Shown here piece by piece: positions 5,315-14,527 of a DNA stretch of 64,000 nucleotides (position 1 is the first letter of the stretch; every line of letters begins with the position of its first letter). The notes beneath the pieces were generated by a model, which was not told where the DNA came from, made no database searches, and worked only from the letters and a program-made list of their open reading frames with translations. This stretch comes from Mycobacterium heidelbergense. Its GTDB lineage: Bacteria; Actinomycetota; Actinomycetes; Mycobacteriales; Mycobacteriaceae. Made by a program: the position numbers and the translations under genes. The DNA lies in the NCBI RefSeq assembly GCF_010730745.1, contig NZ_AP022615.1:496001-560000 (forward strand), written 5' to 3'.

Positions 5315-7569
5315 GACTTGTCCAGGTATTCGATTCGGTCGGTGTCGGTGAATCGCGCCGCCAGCGAGGCGAGTTCGGGATTGGCGGGATCCTGCTCGTA
5401 CGCCCGCGCACAGAACTCGCGGGCGGCTTCGATGAACGTCCCGTGCTCGGCCAGCGACAACAGCCGCAGGGTGATTGCCCTGCCGGATTGGTTGCGGCCC
5501 AGCACATCTCCTTCGCGGCGCTCCTTGAGGTCCAGGTCGGCCAGGGCGAAGCCGTCCATGGTCTCGGCGACGGCACACAGCCGCCGGCCGGCCGGCGATC
5601 CCGGGGGCACCCAGCTGGCCAGCAGGCACAGGCTCGGGTGCTCGCCGCGGCCGATGCGGCCGCGCAGCTGATGCAATTGGCTGATCCCGAACCGGTCGGC
5701 GTCCATGACCAGCATGACCGTGGCGTTGGGGACGTCGACGCCCACCTCGATCACCGTGGTGCACACCAGCACGTCGATCTCACCGGCGCGGAAGGCGGCC
5801 ATGGCGGCGTCTTTTTCGTCGGCCGGCAGCCGTCCGTGCATCAGCCCGAGCCGCAGGTTCGCCAGCTCACCGGAATACAGTCGCGCGAAAAGGCCCTCGG
5901 CGGTGGCCGACGGGCGGGCGGGTTTTTTCTTATCGGTGCCCCCGGTCTTGTCGGCGTCATCGGTGTCGTCGCTCTCGCCTGTTTTGTCGGTCTCGTCGAT
6001 CCGGGGCGCCACCACGTAGGCCTGGCGCCCGTTGGCGACCTCCTCGATGATGCGCCGCCAGGCGCGGTCGAGCCAGGTGGGTTTGTCGCCGACGAAGATG
6101 ACGTTGGTGGTGATCGGCTGGCGTCCGCGCGGAAGTTCGCGCAGCGTCGAGGTTTCCAGGTCGCCGTACACGGTCAGCGCGACGGTGCGCGGTATCGGCG
6201 TCGCCGTCATCACCAAAAGGTGCGGCGTGATGCCGGCACGAGCCTTGGCGCGCAACTGATCTCGCTGCTCGACGCCGAAACGGTGTTGCTCGTCGACCAC
6301 CACCATGCCCAGGTTGTGGAATTCGACCGCGTCCTGCAGCAGCGCGTGGGTGCCGATGACGATGCCGACCTGGCCACTGGCGACCTCGGCGCGGACCTGC
6401 TTTTTCTGCGCGGCCGTCATGGAGCCGGTCAGCAACGCCACCCGGCTGGAGTCCTCGGGCCCGCCCAGCTGCCCGCCCATCGCCAACGGCCCGAGCACGG
6501 TGCGGATCGACAGAAGATGTTGTGCGGCAAGCACTTCGGTCGGGGCCAGCAGGGCGCACTGGTAGCCGGCGTCGACCATCTGCAGCATCGCCAGCACCGC
6601 GACGATCGTCTTGCCGGACCCCACCTCACCCTGCAGCAGGCGATTCATCGGACGGTTCGCCGCCAGGCCGTCGGACAGCACCCCGAGCACCTCGCGCTGC
6701 CCGGCCGTCAGCTCGAATGGCAACCGCCGCAACAGTTCCGCGGCCAGTCCGTCGTCCCGGGGCGGCGCCGGGGGCCCGGATTCCGACAGTTCACCGTGGC
6801 GGCGGGCGACCAGCGCCCACTGCAGGCCGACGGCCTCGTCGAACGTCAATCGCTCACGCGCACGCCGGCGTTCGTGCTCGTCCTCGCAGAGATGGATCGC
6901 GCGCAGCGCCTCGTCCTCGGAGATCAGGCCGAGCCGGGTACGCAGGTCGGCGGGCAGCGGATCGGGCACGGGATCGAGCACGTCGAGCACGAGTCGCACA
7001 CAGGCGAAGATGTCCCAGCTCTGCAGCTTGGCGCTGGCCGGATAGATCGGGAAGAAGTGGCGTTGATACGCGTCCGCGACCTCTTCGCCGCTGGCGTGCG
7101 AGGCGACGGCGATCTTGTTCAGCGACCGGGTGCCGTACTTCTTGCCGCCCGGCGACTCGAGGATGAGAAACGCCGGATGCGTCAGCTGCATGGCGCCCCG
7201 GAAGTATCCGATTTCCCCCGACAGCATCACCTTGGTGTCTTTGACGAGGTCCTGCTTGAGGTAGTTGGCGTTGAAGAATGTGGCGGTCACCTTGCCGCGG
7301 CCGGATCCGACGGTGATGCGGTGACACATCCGCCTCCGGTCCTTCTTCATCGGAAACGTCTCCGCCGCCGTGATCGTGTCGACGATCGTGATGTGCTGGC
7401 CCTCTTCCGGCCGCTCGTCCCCGGCGCCCCACCGGGCCGCGCCTTCGGTGTAGCTGCGCGGGTAGTGGCGCAGCAGGTCGTCAACGGTCCGGATACCGAA
7501 TATCTCGTCGAGGGGCGCCGCGGCCTTGGCACCCACGACGTAGTCGAGCCGGTCGGACAGCGTCGCCAC
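5311..7569 (-). CDS. recG: ATP-dependent DNA helicase RecG
   Basis: 752 residues from GTG 7569, two bases after the stop of the upstream DhaL-like gene. RecG remodels stalled replication forks and branch-migrates Holliday junctions. The wedge/OB domain occupies the first ~250 residues. The helicase core shows motif I in QGEVGSGKTIVAVLAM, motif II in VVVDEQHRFG, motif III in TATPIPRT, and later VCTTVIEVGVDVPN and QLHQLRGRIGRGEHPS. An acidic Thr/Asp/Lys-rich insert with DKTG repeats lies at about residues 522-550, between the two RecA-like lobes, and looks like a flexible linker. It overlaps the nuclease gene downstream by three bases. Confidence 0.97.
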   Translation of the reverse strand: MATLSDRLDYVVGAKAAAPLDEIFGIRTVDDLLRHYPRSYTEGAARWGAGDERPEEGQHITIVDTITAAETFPMKKDRRRMCHRITVGSGRGKVTATFFNANYLKQDLVKDTKVMLSGEIGYFRGAMQLTHPAFLILESPGGKKYGTRSLNKIAVASHASGEEVADAYQRHFFPIYPASAKLQSWDIFACVRLVLDVLDPVPDPLPADLRTRLGLISEDEALRAIHLCEDEHERRRARERLTFDEAVGLQWALVARRHGELSESGPPAPPRDDGLAAELLRRLPFELTAGQREVLGVLSDGLAANRPMNRLLQGEVGSGKTIVAVLAMLQMVDAGYQCALLAPTEVLAAQHLLSIRTVLGPLAMGGQLGGPEDSSRVALLTGSMTAAQKKQVRAEVASGQVGIVIGTHALLQDAVEFHNLGMVVVDEQHRFGVEQRDQLRAKARAGITPHLLVMTATPIPRTVALTVYGDLETSTLRELPRGRQPITTNVIFVGDKPTWLDRAWRRIIEEVANGRQAYVVAPRIDETDKTGESDDTDDADKTGGTDKKKPARPSATAEGLFARLYSGELANLRLGLMHGRLPADEKDAAMAAFRAGEIDVLVCTTVIEVGVDVPNATVMLVMDADRFGISQLHQLRGRIGRGEHPSLCLLASWVPPGSPAGRRLCAVAETMDGFALADLDLKERREGDVLGRNQSGRAITLRLLSLAEHGTFIEAAREFCARAYEQDPANPELASLAARFTDTDRIEYLDKS

Positions 7570-7571
7570 CG

Positions 7572-9269
7572 CTACTCGACCCCGATCAGCAGGACGTCGC
7601 CCCGGTGGCCGGTGCGGTAGGTCATCAGCTCGGTGCCCGGATGATGGTCGTGCACGTGGTCTTCCAGGATGTCGCCCACGGCGGTCGCGTCGGCGTCCTC
7701 GTCGATCCCGGCGCCGATCAGCACGGTCACCAAATCACCGCCCGAGGCCAGCAGCAGATCGAGCAGGCCGATCGCCGCCCCGGCCGCGTCGGCGGCCACG
7801 ATGAGGACCTCGTCGCCCGCGATGCCCAGGCCGTCGCCGGGCTGACAGCGACCGGCCCAGGTCAGGGCGCTCTCGGTGGCGATGCGCACCGACCCGTGCC
7901 GGGCGGCGCCGGCGGCGCGCGCCATCGTGAAGCCGTCGTCGACCGCCGGCCTGTCCGTTTCGTGCACGGCCAGGGCGGCCAGCCCCTGCACCATCGACCC
8001 CGTCGGGATCGGCACCACGTCGATCCCCCAGCCGATCGCCGCCGTGCAGCCGGCCACCAGCTCCTCGGCGGCCACGTAGCCGTTGGGCAGCACCATCACC
8101 TGCGCGGCGCCGGTGTCGACCACGGCCCGCATCAGCCGGTGGGCGCTGATCCCGGCCTGCGGATCGGGCCGCAGCACGCAGGCGCCCTCGCTGGAGAACA
8201 GCTCGGCGGCGCCGTCGCCGTCGACGACGGCCAGCACGGCCCGTTCCCGCGTCCAGCCGCCCGCCGGCAGTCCGGCGGCCCCGGAGCTCAGCGCCGAGAT
8301 GACGATCCGGCTGAGTCGTCCCGCCGCCAATCCCGCCTCGACGGCGGCCCCGGCGTCGTCGGTGTGCACGTGCACGGAGTAGCTGTCGGGCGTGTCGGAT
8401 TCCCGCGCGGCCGCCGCCGCGATGGCGACCGATTCGCCGAGTTCGTCGAGCCGGTTCCGCAGCGCATCCGCCGCGCCGGCATCGCAGCCATCCAGCCGGT
8501 ACATCACCTCGAATTGCGGCGCCGGGTGCCCGGCGACGGCCGGTGGCCGCGGCGCGCGCGGCGACGGCTCGTATACCGTGCGGGCGGGCGCCGGCCCGGC
8601 AACGGTGGAGCGCAGCGCGTCCAGCAGGACGAGCAGGCCACGCCCGCCGGCGTCCACCGCACCGGCCTCGGCGAGGACCTCGAGCTGCTCGGGCGTCTTC
8701 TCCAGCGCGACCACCGCGGCGTCGCCGGCGGCGGTGATCGCCGGGGCCAGCCCCTCGCCGGCGCACTCGTCCACGGCGTCGGCGGCGGCCCGCAAGACCG
8801 AGACGATGGTGCCCGGCACCTCCTCGCCGCCCATCGACGTGATGACCAGCTCGACGCCGCGCCGCAACGCCGACCCCAGGACGACGGCGTCCATGTGGGG
8901 CAGTTCACCGCCGGAGTCGGCCGCCGCGACGGCGGTGACGTCGGCGATGCCGCGCAGGATCTGCGACAGGATCACGCCGGAATTGCCGCGGGCGCCGTTC
9001 AGCGCGCCCGCCGACAGGGCCGCGGCCGTCCGGGCGACGCACCCGGAGCCGTCGGAGCTTGCCCCCGCATTCGCCTCCGCCAGCGCCGAGCGCATGGTGA
9101 ACAGCATGTTGGCGCCGGTGTCGGCGTCGGCGACCGGGAACACGTTGAGCCGGTTGATCTCGTCGATGTGGGTGATCAGGTCGCTGACGGCGGTGTGCGC
9201 CCAGTCCCGGAGGGTCACCGCGTCCAGCAGGCGGTCCTGCGACGCGTTCGGCGTGCCCGGAGCGCCCAA
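7572..9269 (-). CDS. DhaL/DegV-linked (YloV/FakA-like) protein, Rv2974c-Rv2975c equivalent
   Basis: 565 residues from TTG 9269, chosen because GGAGGA sits about 8 bases upstream; the frame is open further up, but that part looks like non-coding high-GC sequence. The N-terminal DhaL-type nucleotide-binding domain carries INRLNVFPVADADTGANM, whose aspartates bind Mg-ATP, and GARGNSGVILSQILRG. The C-terminal half matches the FakA middle and C domains (GDLVTVLIGAG, HHPGTELMTYRTG). In Firmicutes FakA phosphorylates fatty acids bound to FakB; whether this protein does so in mycobacteria is unknown. In Mtb the same region is annotated as two shorter genes; here one continuous frame exists. Translationally close to recG. 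Confidence 0.85.
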   Translation of the reverse strand: MGAPGTPNASQDRLLDAVTLRDWAHTAVSDLITHIDEINRLNVFPVADADTGANMLFTMRSALAEANAGASSDGSGCVARTAAALSAGALNGARGNSGVILSQILRGIADVTAVAAADSGGELPHMDAVVLGSALRRGVELVITSMGGEEVPGTIVSVLRAAADAVDECAGEGLAPAITAAGDAAVVALEKTPEQLEVLAEAGAVDAGGRGLLVLLDALRSTVAGPAPARTVYEPSPRAPRPPAVAGHPAPQFEVMYRLDGCDAGAADALRNRLDELGESVAIAAAAARESDTPDSYSVHVHTDDAGAAVEAGLAAGRLSRIVISALSSGAAGLPAGGWTRERAVLAVVDGDGAAELFSSEGACVLRPDPQAGISAHRLMRAVVDTGAAQVMVLPNGYVAAEELVAGCTAAIGWGIDVVPIPTGSMVQGLAALAVHETDRPAVDDGFTMARAAGAARHGSVRIATESALTWAGRCQPGDGLGIAGDEVLIVAADAAGAAIGLLDLLLASGGDLVTVLIGAGIDEDADATAVGDILEDHVHDHHPGTELMTYRTGHRGDVLLIGVE

Positions 9270-9553
9270 GCGACCCACCTCCTCCGCGCCAGCCTCCCGG
9301 TGGGCGCCAGCGTAGCCCGCACCGACACGCGCGGCGCCCGGCCGCGCGGGAGCGGGCGCCCGCCGGCCCATTGAGCCTAGCCAGAGGGGCCGACATCGCC
9401 GCTCCTGCACCGCGGGGCGGCCGGCGATCGTTTTGGTGGTTGCCCACCACAGTCGGTATCCTGGGCTGGCCCGGGTCGATCCCGGGTCGTCCCCGGCCCG
9501 CCCAGATCCGTCCCCGCGTGCCGGACCCGGTGAACAGTTGAGGAGCTTGAACG

Positions 9554-9748
9554 ATGGCCGCTGTGTGCGATATCTGCGGGAAAGGCCCCGGCTTCGGCAA
9601 GTCGGTGTCGCACTCCCACCGCCGCACCAGCCGCCGGTGGGACCCCAACGTCCAGACCGTGCACGTCGTGACGCGACCGGGCGGCAACAGGCAGCGGCTC
9701 AACGTCTGCACGTCCTGCATCAAGGCCGGCAAGGTCGTCCGCGGCTAG
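9554..9748 (+). CDS. rpmB: 50S ribosomal protein L28, zinc-ribbon form
   Basis: 64 residues, MAAVCDICGKGPGFGKSVSH at the N-terminus, with SHRRTSRRWDPNVQ and RLNVCTSCIKAGKVVRG. Cys5, Cys8, Cys52 and Cys55 form the CxxC pairs of a zinc-containing (C+) L28; mycobacteria usually also keep a zinc-independent paralogue elsewhere. Basic throughout, as expected for an rRNA-binding protein of the large subunit. GAGGAG lies upstream at about 9540-9545 (GTTGAGGAGCTTGAACG before ATG). It is monocistronic, divergent from the DhaL-like gene and convergent with ung. Confidence 0.96.
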   Translation: MAAVCDICGKGPGFGKSVSHSHRRTSRRWDPNVQTVHVVTRPGGNRQRLNVCTSCIKAGKVVRG

Positions 9749-9770
9749 CCGGCGCGGGCGGTCATCTCGG

Positions 9771-10454
9771 TCAGGGCAGCCGCCAATCGATCGGGTCGGC
9801 CCCCATTCCCACGAGCAACTCGTTGGCGCGGCTGAACGGCCGCGAGCCGAAGAACCCGCGCGACGCGGACAGCGGAGACGGGTGCGGCGACTCGATCGCG
9901 ACGCAATCGCCCTCGGCCAGCATCGGCTTGAGCGTCGACGCGTCGCGGCCCCACAGGATCGCCACCATCGGCCGCGACCGCGCGACCAGCGCCCGGATCG
10001 CGCGCTCGGTGACCGCTTCCCAGCCCTTGCCCCGGTGCGACGCCGGGTTGCTGGGCCGCACCGTGAGCACCCTGTTCAACAGCAGCACCCCACGCTGCGC
10101 CCAGGGCGTCAGGTCGCCGCACGAGGGCTGCGGATAGCCCAGGTCGGTGGAGTATTCGCCGAAGATGTTCTCCAGGCTGCGGGGCAGCGGACGCACCTCG
10201 GGCGCCACCGAGAAGCTCAGGCCCACGGCGTGCCCGGGCGTCGGGTAGGGATCTTGCCCGACGATCAGGACCCGCACCTGGTCGAACGGAAAGGTGAAGG
10301 CGCGCAACACGTTCGGGCCCGCGGGCAGGTACCTGCGCCCGGCCGCGATCTCGGCCCGCAGAAACTGCCCCATCTGCGCGACCTGGTCCGCGACCGGTTC
10401 CAGCGCGGCCGCCCAGCCCGGCTCGACGAGTTCGCTCAACGGGCGTGCGGTCAT
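9771..10454 (-). CDS. ung: Uracil-DNA glycosylase, family 1
   Basis: 227 residues from ATG 10454, starting MTARPLSELVEPGWAAALEP like Mtb Ung; a start 15 codons upstream has no counterpart. Ung excises uracil from DNA to begin base-excision repair, important in a G+C-rich genome prone to cytosine deamination. The water-activating loop GQDPYPTPGHAVGLSFSV, the uracil-binding LLLNRVLTV region and the minor-groove Leu loop HPSPLSASRGFFGSRPFSRA are intact. It lies downstream of thiL on the same strand and converges on rpmB with a 22-base gap. Confidence 0.98.
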   Translation of the reverse strand: MTARPLSELVEPGWAAALEPVADQVAQMGQFLRAEIAAGRRYLPAGPNVLRAFTFPFDQVRVLIVGQDPYPTPGHAVGLSFSVAPEVRPLPRSLENIFGEYSTDLGYPQPSCGDLTPWAQRGVLLLNRVLTVRPSNPASHRGKGWEAVTERAIRALVARSRPMVAILWGRDASTLKPMLAEGDCVAIESPHPSPLSASRGFFGSRPFSRANELLVGMGADPIDWRLP

Positions 10455-10562
10455 CGCAATCCCTTCACCGGTAGCACCACCGTGTCGGTGGATGGTCACC
10501 GCGCCACCCTAGCTCCCACTCCGATGCCCACTTCCTCCTCGGGCCTCAAGCGGCCCGCATCG

Positions 10563-11531
10563 TCACCGGGCGAAAGACTGCCAGCCGGCATACCCGCTCC
10601 ACTCCCGTCCGTCGACGAGCACCCGGGCCGGCCCGTCGAACACCCGCCCGATGACCCGCCACCCGGCCGGCGCCGGCCCGGCGAAACAGGCCGCCAGCGC
10701 GTGGTCTTCGCCGCCGCCCAGCACCCACGGCCAGGGGTCGGCGCCCACGGCGGCGGCGGCCGCGGTCAGCGCGTCATGGTCGGCGCGCAGCGCCGCGGTG
10801 GACACATCGATGCCCACGCCCGACGCGTCGGCGACGTGCCGCAGGTCGGCGATCAGGCCGTCGGAGACGTCGATCATCGCCCGCGCGCCGGCGGCCGCGG
10901 CCGCCGCCCCCTGGCCATAGGGCGGCCGCGGCACCACATGGCGCCGCCGCAGTTCGTCGAACCCATCAATATCGTTGTGCCACAACGCATATCCGGCGGC
11001 CGAGCGGCCCAGTTCCCCGACGACGGCGAGCACCGAGCCGGCTTCGGCACCGGACCGCGGCACCGGCGCGCGGCCGTCCAGGTCGCCCAACACCGTCACC
11101 GACAGCACCCACTGCGGGCAGCTGACCAGGTCGCCGCCGGCGATGCCGGCGCCGATTCGCCCGGCCTCGTCCCACATCCCGTCGGCCAGCGCGTCCACCT
11201 GCGCCGCCGGCGTGTCACCGGGTGCCCCGAAGCCGACCACGAACGCCGTGGCCCGCGCGCCCATCGCCTCGATGTCGGCGGCGTTCTGGGCGATCGCCTT
11301 GCGGCCGACGTCGTGGGGCGTCGACCAGTCCAGCCGAAAGTGCCGATCCTGTACCAGCACATCGGTCGACACCACGGCGCGGCCGTCGCCGGCGGACACC
11401 ACCGCCGCGTCGTCGCCGGGCCCGAGCAGGACCGCGGCGGGCTGTCGGCGGCCCCGCACCAACCGGTCGATGACCGCGAATTCGCCGAGCTGCGCCAGCG
11501 TCGGGCCGTCCCCCGCAGTGTTATCGCGCAA
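10563..11531 (-). CDS. thiL: Thiamine-monophosphate kinase
   Basis: 322 residues from TTG 11531, which follows GAGGAGG by 5 bases; the in-frame GTG two codons earlier would leave no room for a ribosome-binding site. ThiL phosphorylates thiamine monophosphate to the cofactor thiamine diphosphate, which is needed by acetolactate synthase IlvB further along. The AIRS/PurM-type fold is shown by LLGPGDDAAVV (Mg/ATP aspartates), STDVLVQDRHF, IAQNAADIEAMGA, AGGDLV, AMIDVSDGLIADL and LGGGEDHALA. The longer upstream frame to 11981 overlaps the divergent DUF3515 gene and is a shadow. Confidence 0.96.
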   Translation of the reverse strand: MRDNTAGDGPTLAQLGEFAVIDRLVRGRRQPAAVLLGPGDDAAVVSAGDGRAVVSTDVLVQDRHFRLDWSTPHDVGRKAIAQNAADIEAMGARATAFVVGFGAPGDTPAAQVDALADGMWDEAGRIGAGIAGGDLVSCPQWVLSVTVLGDLDGRAPVPRSGAEAGSVLAVVGELGRSAAGYALWHNDIDGFDELRRRHVVPRPPYGQGAAAAAAGARAMIDVSDGLIADLRHVADASGVGIDVSTAALRADHDALTAAAAAVGADPWPWVLGGGEDHALAACFAGPAPAGWRVIGRVFDGPARVLVDGREWSGYAGWQSFAR

Positions 11532-11582
11532 CGCCACCTCCTCGGCCGCATCCGGCCCGGGCCAGTGTATGAGAATCGAACG

Positions 11583-12146
11583 GTGGCCAGGCGGGTGACG
11601 GGCGATTCCGACGGGCCGCCGCGCGCACTGATCATCGCCGCGGCGGCGCTGGCCGTCGCGGCGATCGGCGTCATCCTGGTCATCGCGGCCACCCGCCAGG
11701 CCCCGCCGCGACCGGTCGCCCTTCCCGCCGTCGCGGCCCCGCGGGCCGGCAATCCCGCGTGCCGGGCGCTGACGCAGGCGCTGCCGCAGCGGCTCGGGGA
11801 CTATCAGCGCGCGCCCCTCGCGCAACCCGCGCCCGAGGGCGCGTCCGCCTGGCGGGCCGCGCGCGACGGCGAGCCGGTGGTGTTGCGCTGCGGGCTCGAC
11901 CGCCCCGCCGACTTCGTCGTGGGATCTCCGCTGCAGGTCGTCGATCGGGTGCAGTGGTTCGAGGTGGCCGCCGGACCCCAATCCGCCGCCGAAGCGGGCA
12001 GATCCACCTGGTACACGGTGGACCGGCCGGTGTACGTGGCGCTTACGCTGCCGCCGGGTTCGGGGCCGACGCCGATCCAGGAGCTCTCCGAGGTGATCGA
12101 CCGGACCCTCGCGGCGGTGCCCATCGACCCGGCGCCCGCCCGATGA
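11583..12146 (+). CDS. DUF3515 secreted or anchored protein (Rv2980-like)
   Basis: 187 residues from GTG 11583. An N-terminal hydrophobic helix (ALIIAAAALAVAAIGVILVI, about residues 15-34) is followed by an Ala/Pro-rich linker and a compact domain. Two cysteines (NPACRALTQ and VVLRCGLDRP) probably form a disulfide, and SEVIDRTLAAVP closes the domain. This is the DUF3515 pattern found next to thiL and ddl in actinobacteria. Its function is not known; the conserved place beside ddlA hints at the cell envelope. It ends six bases before the convergent ddlA stop. Confidence 0.85.
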   Translation: MARRVTGDSDGPPRALIIAAAALAVAAIGVILVIAATRQAPPRPVALPAVAAPRAGNPACRALTQALPQRLGDYQRAPLAQPAPEGASAWRAARDGEPVVLRCGLDRPADFVVGSPLQVVDRVQWFEVAAGPQSAAEAGRSTWYTVDRPVYVALTLPPGSGPTPIQELSEVIDRTLAAVPIDPAPAR

Positions 12147-12152
12147 CGGCAG

Positions 12153-13268
12153 TTACCGCAGGCCCACGCCGCGGGCCAACGCCGTCTCGACCATGGTCGC
12201 CAGCAGGGTGGGATAGTCGATGCCGCTGGCCGCCCACATCCGCGGGTACATCGAGATCGTGGTGAACCCCGGCATCGTGTTGATCTCGTTGATGATCGGA
12301 CCGTCGTCGGTGAGGAAGAAGTCGACCCGGGCCAGACCCTGGCAGTCGATGGCGCGGAACGCCCGGATCGCCAACTGGCGCATGGCGTCGGCGATGTCGT
12401 CGTCGACCTTGGCGGGCACGTCCAATTCGGCCGCGTCGTCGAGGTATTTCGTCGCGAAGTCGTAGAACGAGTCCTCCCGTCCCCGCACCCCGGCCACCCG
12501 GATCTCGCCCAACGTGCTGGCTTCCACTGTGCCGTCGGGCATTTCGAGCACGCCGCATTCCAGCTCGCGCCCGTTGATCGCCGCCTCGACGATCACTTTC
12601 GGGTCGTGCCGGCGGGCGTTGGCGACCGCGGCGGGCAGTTCGTCCCAGCTCGCGACGCGGCTGACGCCGATCGACGAGCCGCCCCGCGCGGGCTTGACGA
12701 ACGCCGGCAAGCCCAGCCGCTCGCGCTCCTCGAGACCCAGCGCCGCCCGGGACGGGCGCAGCACCGCGTGCGGGCCGATCGGAAGCCCCTCGGCGGCGAG
12801 CAACTTCTTGGTGAACTCCTTGTCCATGCCCGCGGCGCTGGCCAGCACGCCGGCGCCGACGTAGGGCACACCGGCGAGTTCGAGCAGCCCCTGGACGGTG
12901 CCGTCCTCGCCGTACGGGCCGTGCAGCACCGGAAACACCACGTCGACGGACGCCAAGACCTCTCCAGCGTTGGGGCCGGCGCCGGGCGACACCAGCTGGC
13001 CGCCGCGGCGCGGATCGGCCGGCAGGGCCAGCTCGGTGCCCGATTCGGCGGTCACCTCGGGCAGCCGCCGGTCGGTGATCGCGAGCGCGTCCGGATCGCC
13101 GTCGGTGAGCACCCAGGAGCCTTCCGGGGTGATCCCGATCGCCATCACCTCGAATCGCCGCGGGTCGAGATTGCGCAGGATGCTGCCCGCGGACACGCAG
13201 GAGATGGCGTGCTCGCCGCTGCGCCCGCCGAAGACGACGGCGACGCGCACGCGGTCGCTGGCATTCAC
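12153..13268 (-). CDS. ddlA: D-alanine--D-alanine ligase
   Basis: 371 residues from GTG 13268. It makes D-Ala-D-Ala for the peptidoglycan stem peptide and is a target of D-cycloserine. ATP-grasp features are complete: VVFGGRSGEHAISCVSAGSI at the N-terminus, VLHGPYGEDGTVQGLLELAG, FVKPARGGSSIGVSRV, ELECGVLEMPDG, and the metal/product site RVDFFLTDDGPIINEINTMP. It overlaps nothing upstream; gpsA lies 76 bases away in the same direction, as in Mtb Rv2982c-Rv2981c, so the two may be co-transcribed. Confidence 0.98.
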   Translation of the reverse strand: MNASDRVRVAVVFGGRSGEHAISCVSAGSILRNLDPRRFEVMAIGITPEGSWVLTDGDPDALAITDRRLPEVTAESGTELALPADPRRGGQLVSPGAGPNAGEVLASVDVVFPVLHGPYGEDGTVQGLLELAGVPYVGAGVLASAAGMDKEFTKKLLAAEGLPIGPHAVLRPSRAALGLEERERLGLPAFVKPARGGSSIGVSRVASWDELPAAVANARRHDPKVIVEAAINGRELECGVLEMPDGTVEASTLGEIRVAGVRGREDSFYDFATKYLDDAAELDVPAKVDDDIADAMRQLAIRAFRAIDCQGLARVDFFLTDDGPIINEINTMPGFTTISMYPRMWAASGIDYPTLLATMVETALARGVGLR

Positions 13269-13344
13269 AACCTGGAGAGGCTACCGGGTGAACGGCCCCC
13301 GGCGCGGGTGCCGGGCCGCTAGCTGGGGTTCTGCCGCCTCGGGC

Positions 13345-14361
13345 TCATTCGGGCTTGGTGCTGCGGCCGAGCAGCAGCGCCATCGCCTCGTCCACCAAAA
13401 GCCCCTTGTGGCAGACCCGGTGCACGGCGTCGGTGAGCGGCATTTCGACGTCGTAGCTGGACGCCAGCGCCAGCACCGACTCGCACGACGTCACCCCCTC
13501 GACGACGTGCCCATCCCTCGCCCGCATCGCCGACTCCATGGTCCCGCCGCGGCCCAGGCGTTCGCCGAAGGACCGGTTGCGCGACCGCGGCGACGTGCAG
13601 GTGGCTACCAGGTCGCCGACGCCGGCCAGGCCGGCCAGCGTCGCGCCCTTGGCGCCGAGCGCTATCCCCAGCCGGCTGATCTCCGCCAGGCCGCGGGTGA
13701 TGATCGCCGCCGCGGTGTTCTCGCCGAGCCCGACGCCGGCCGCCATCCCGCAGGCTAGCGCGATGACGTTCTTGCAGGCCCCGCCGATCTCGGTGCCGAC
13801 CACGTCGCTGTTGGTATAGGGGCGGAAGTACCCGCTGTTCAGCATGCGCTGCACGGCGACGGCGCGGCCCGAGTCGCTGCAGGCGACCACCGTGGCGGCG
13901 GGCTGGCATTGGGCGATCTCGCTGGCCAAGTTGGGCCCCGATATGACCGCCACCTGCGCCGCGCCCACGCCGGTCACCGACAGGATCACCTGGCTCATCC
14001 GCATGAGGGTGCCGAGCTCGATGCCCTTGGCCACGCTGACCAGGGTCGCGCCGTCGGCCAACAGAGGCGCCCACCGCTCGAGGTTGGCGCGCATGGTCTG
14101 CGCCGGCACCGCCAGCAGCACCGTCGTCGCGCCGGCCAGCGCCTCGTCCGCATCGGTGGTCGCGCGGATCCCCGGCGGCAGCAACGTGCCGGGCAGATAG
14201 GCGGGGTTGTACCGGGTGGCGTTGATCCGCTCGGCGACCTCGGATCGCCGGGCCCACAGCGTCACCTCCGCGTCCGGTCCCCCGGCGTCCACGAGCACCT
14301 TGGCCAGCGCCGTGCCCCAGGCACCGGCGCCCATCACCGCGACGGTTTCCGTGCCGGCCAT
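13345..14361 (-). CDS. gpsA: Glycerol-3-phosphate dehydrogenase [NAD(P)+]
   Basis: 338 residues from ATG 14361, with GAGGGGG 7 bases upstream; the GTG two codons earlier is too close to that site. It reduces dihydroxyacetone phosphate to sn-glycerol-3-phosphate for phospholipid synthesis. The dinucleotide-binding loop VMGAGAWGTALAKVL opens the protein, and SVAKGIELGTL, ISGPNLASEIAQCQPAATVVA, the catalytic-lysine stretch GGACKNVIALACGMAAGVGLGEN and LAGVGDLVATCTSPRSRNRSFG follow. Corresponds to Mtb Rv2982c. Confidence 0.97.
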   Translation of the reverse strand: MAGTETVAVMGAGAWGTALAKVLVDAGGPDAEVTLWARRSEVAERINATRYNPAYLPGTLLPPGIRATTDADEALAGATTVLLAVPAQTMRANLERWAPLLADGATLVSVAKGIELGTLMRMSQVILSVTGVGAAQVAVISGPNLASEIAQCQPAATVVACSDSGRAVAVQRMLNSGYFRPYTNSDVVGTEIGGACKNVIALACGMAAGVGLGENTAAAIITRGLAEISRLGIALGAKGATLAGLAGVGDLVATCTSPRSRNRSFGERLGRGGTMESAMRARDGHVVEGVTSCESVLALASSYDVEMPLTDAVHRVCHKGLLVDEAMALLLGRSTKPE

Positions 14362-14438
14362 CCACACACCCCCTCTTTTATCCCTCTTTTATCGATGCGT
14401 CACTACGGCCGCTAAACCCTAGACCAGCGACGGGCCGC

Positions 14439-14491
14439 CGTCACGCTGGCGTGACGCTCGCGTGCCGGCGTCACGCCAGCGTGACGCTCGC
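14439..14491. repeat. Intergenic palindrome pair, family A, site 1
   Basis: Two 16-bp palindrome-like cores, GTCACGCTGGCGTGAC (from 14440) and its reverse complement GTCACGCCAGCGTGAC (from 14470), each followed by GCTCG. They lie between divergent gpsA and fbiD. The same unit recurs at 30255-30310 and 45279-45334. Confidence 0.8.
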
Positions 14492-14527
14492 GGGGGACGC
14501 GCGACGCGCCGCTGGCAGGATGACGGC

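Noticed and set aside
5008..7620. 870-codon plus-strand frame opposite recG
   Set aside because: Gly/Arg/Gln-rich shadow of recG; no recognisable motif.
9882..12146. 754-codon plus-strand frame through ung and thiL into the DUF3515 gene
   Set aside because: Only the last 187 codons (from 11583) are protein-like; the rest is antisense to ung and thiL.
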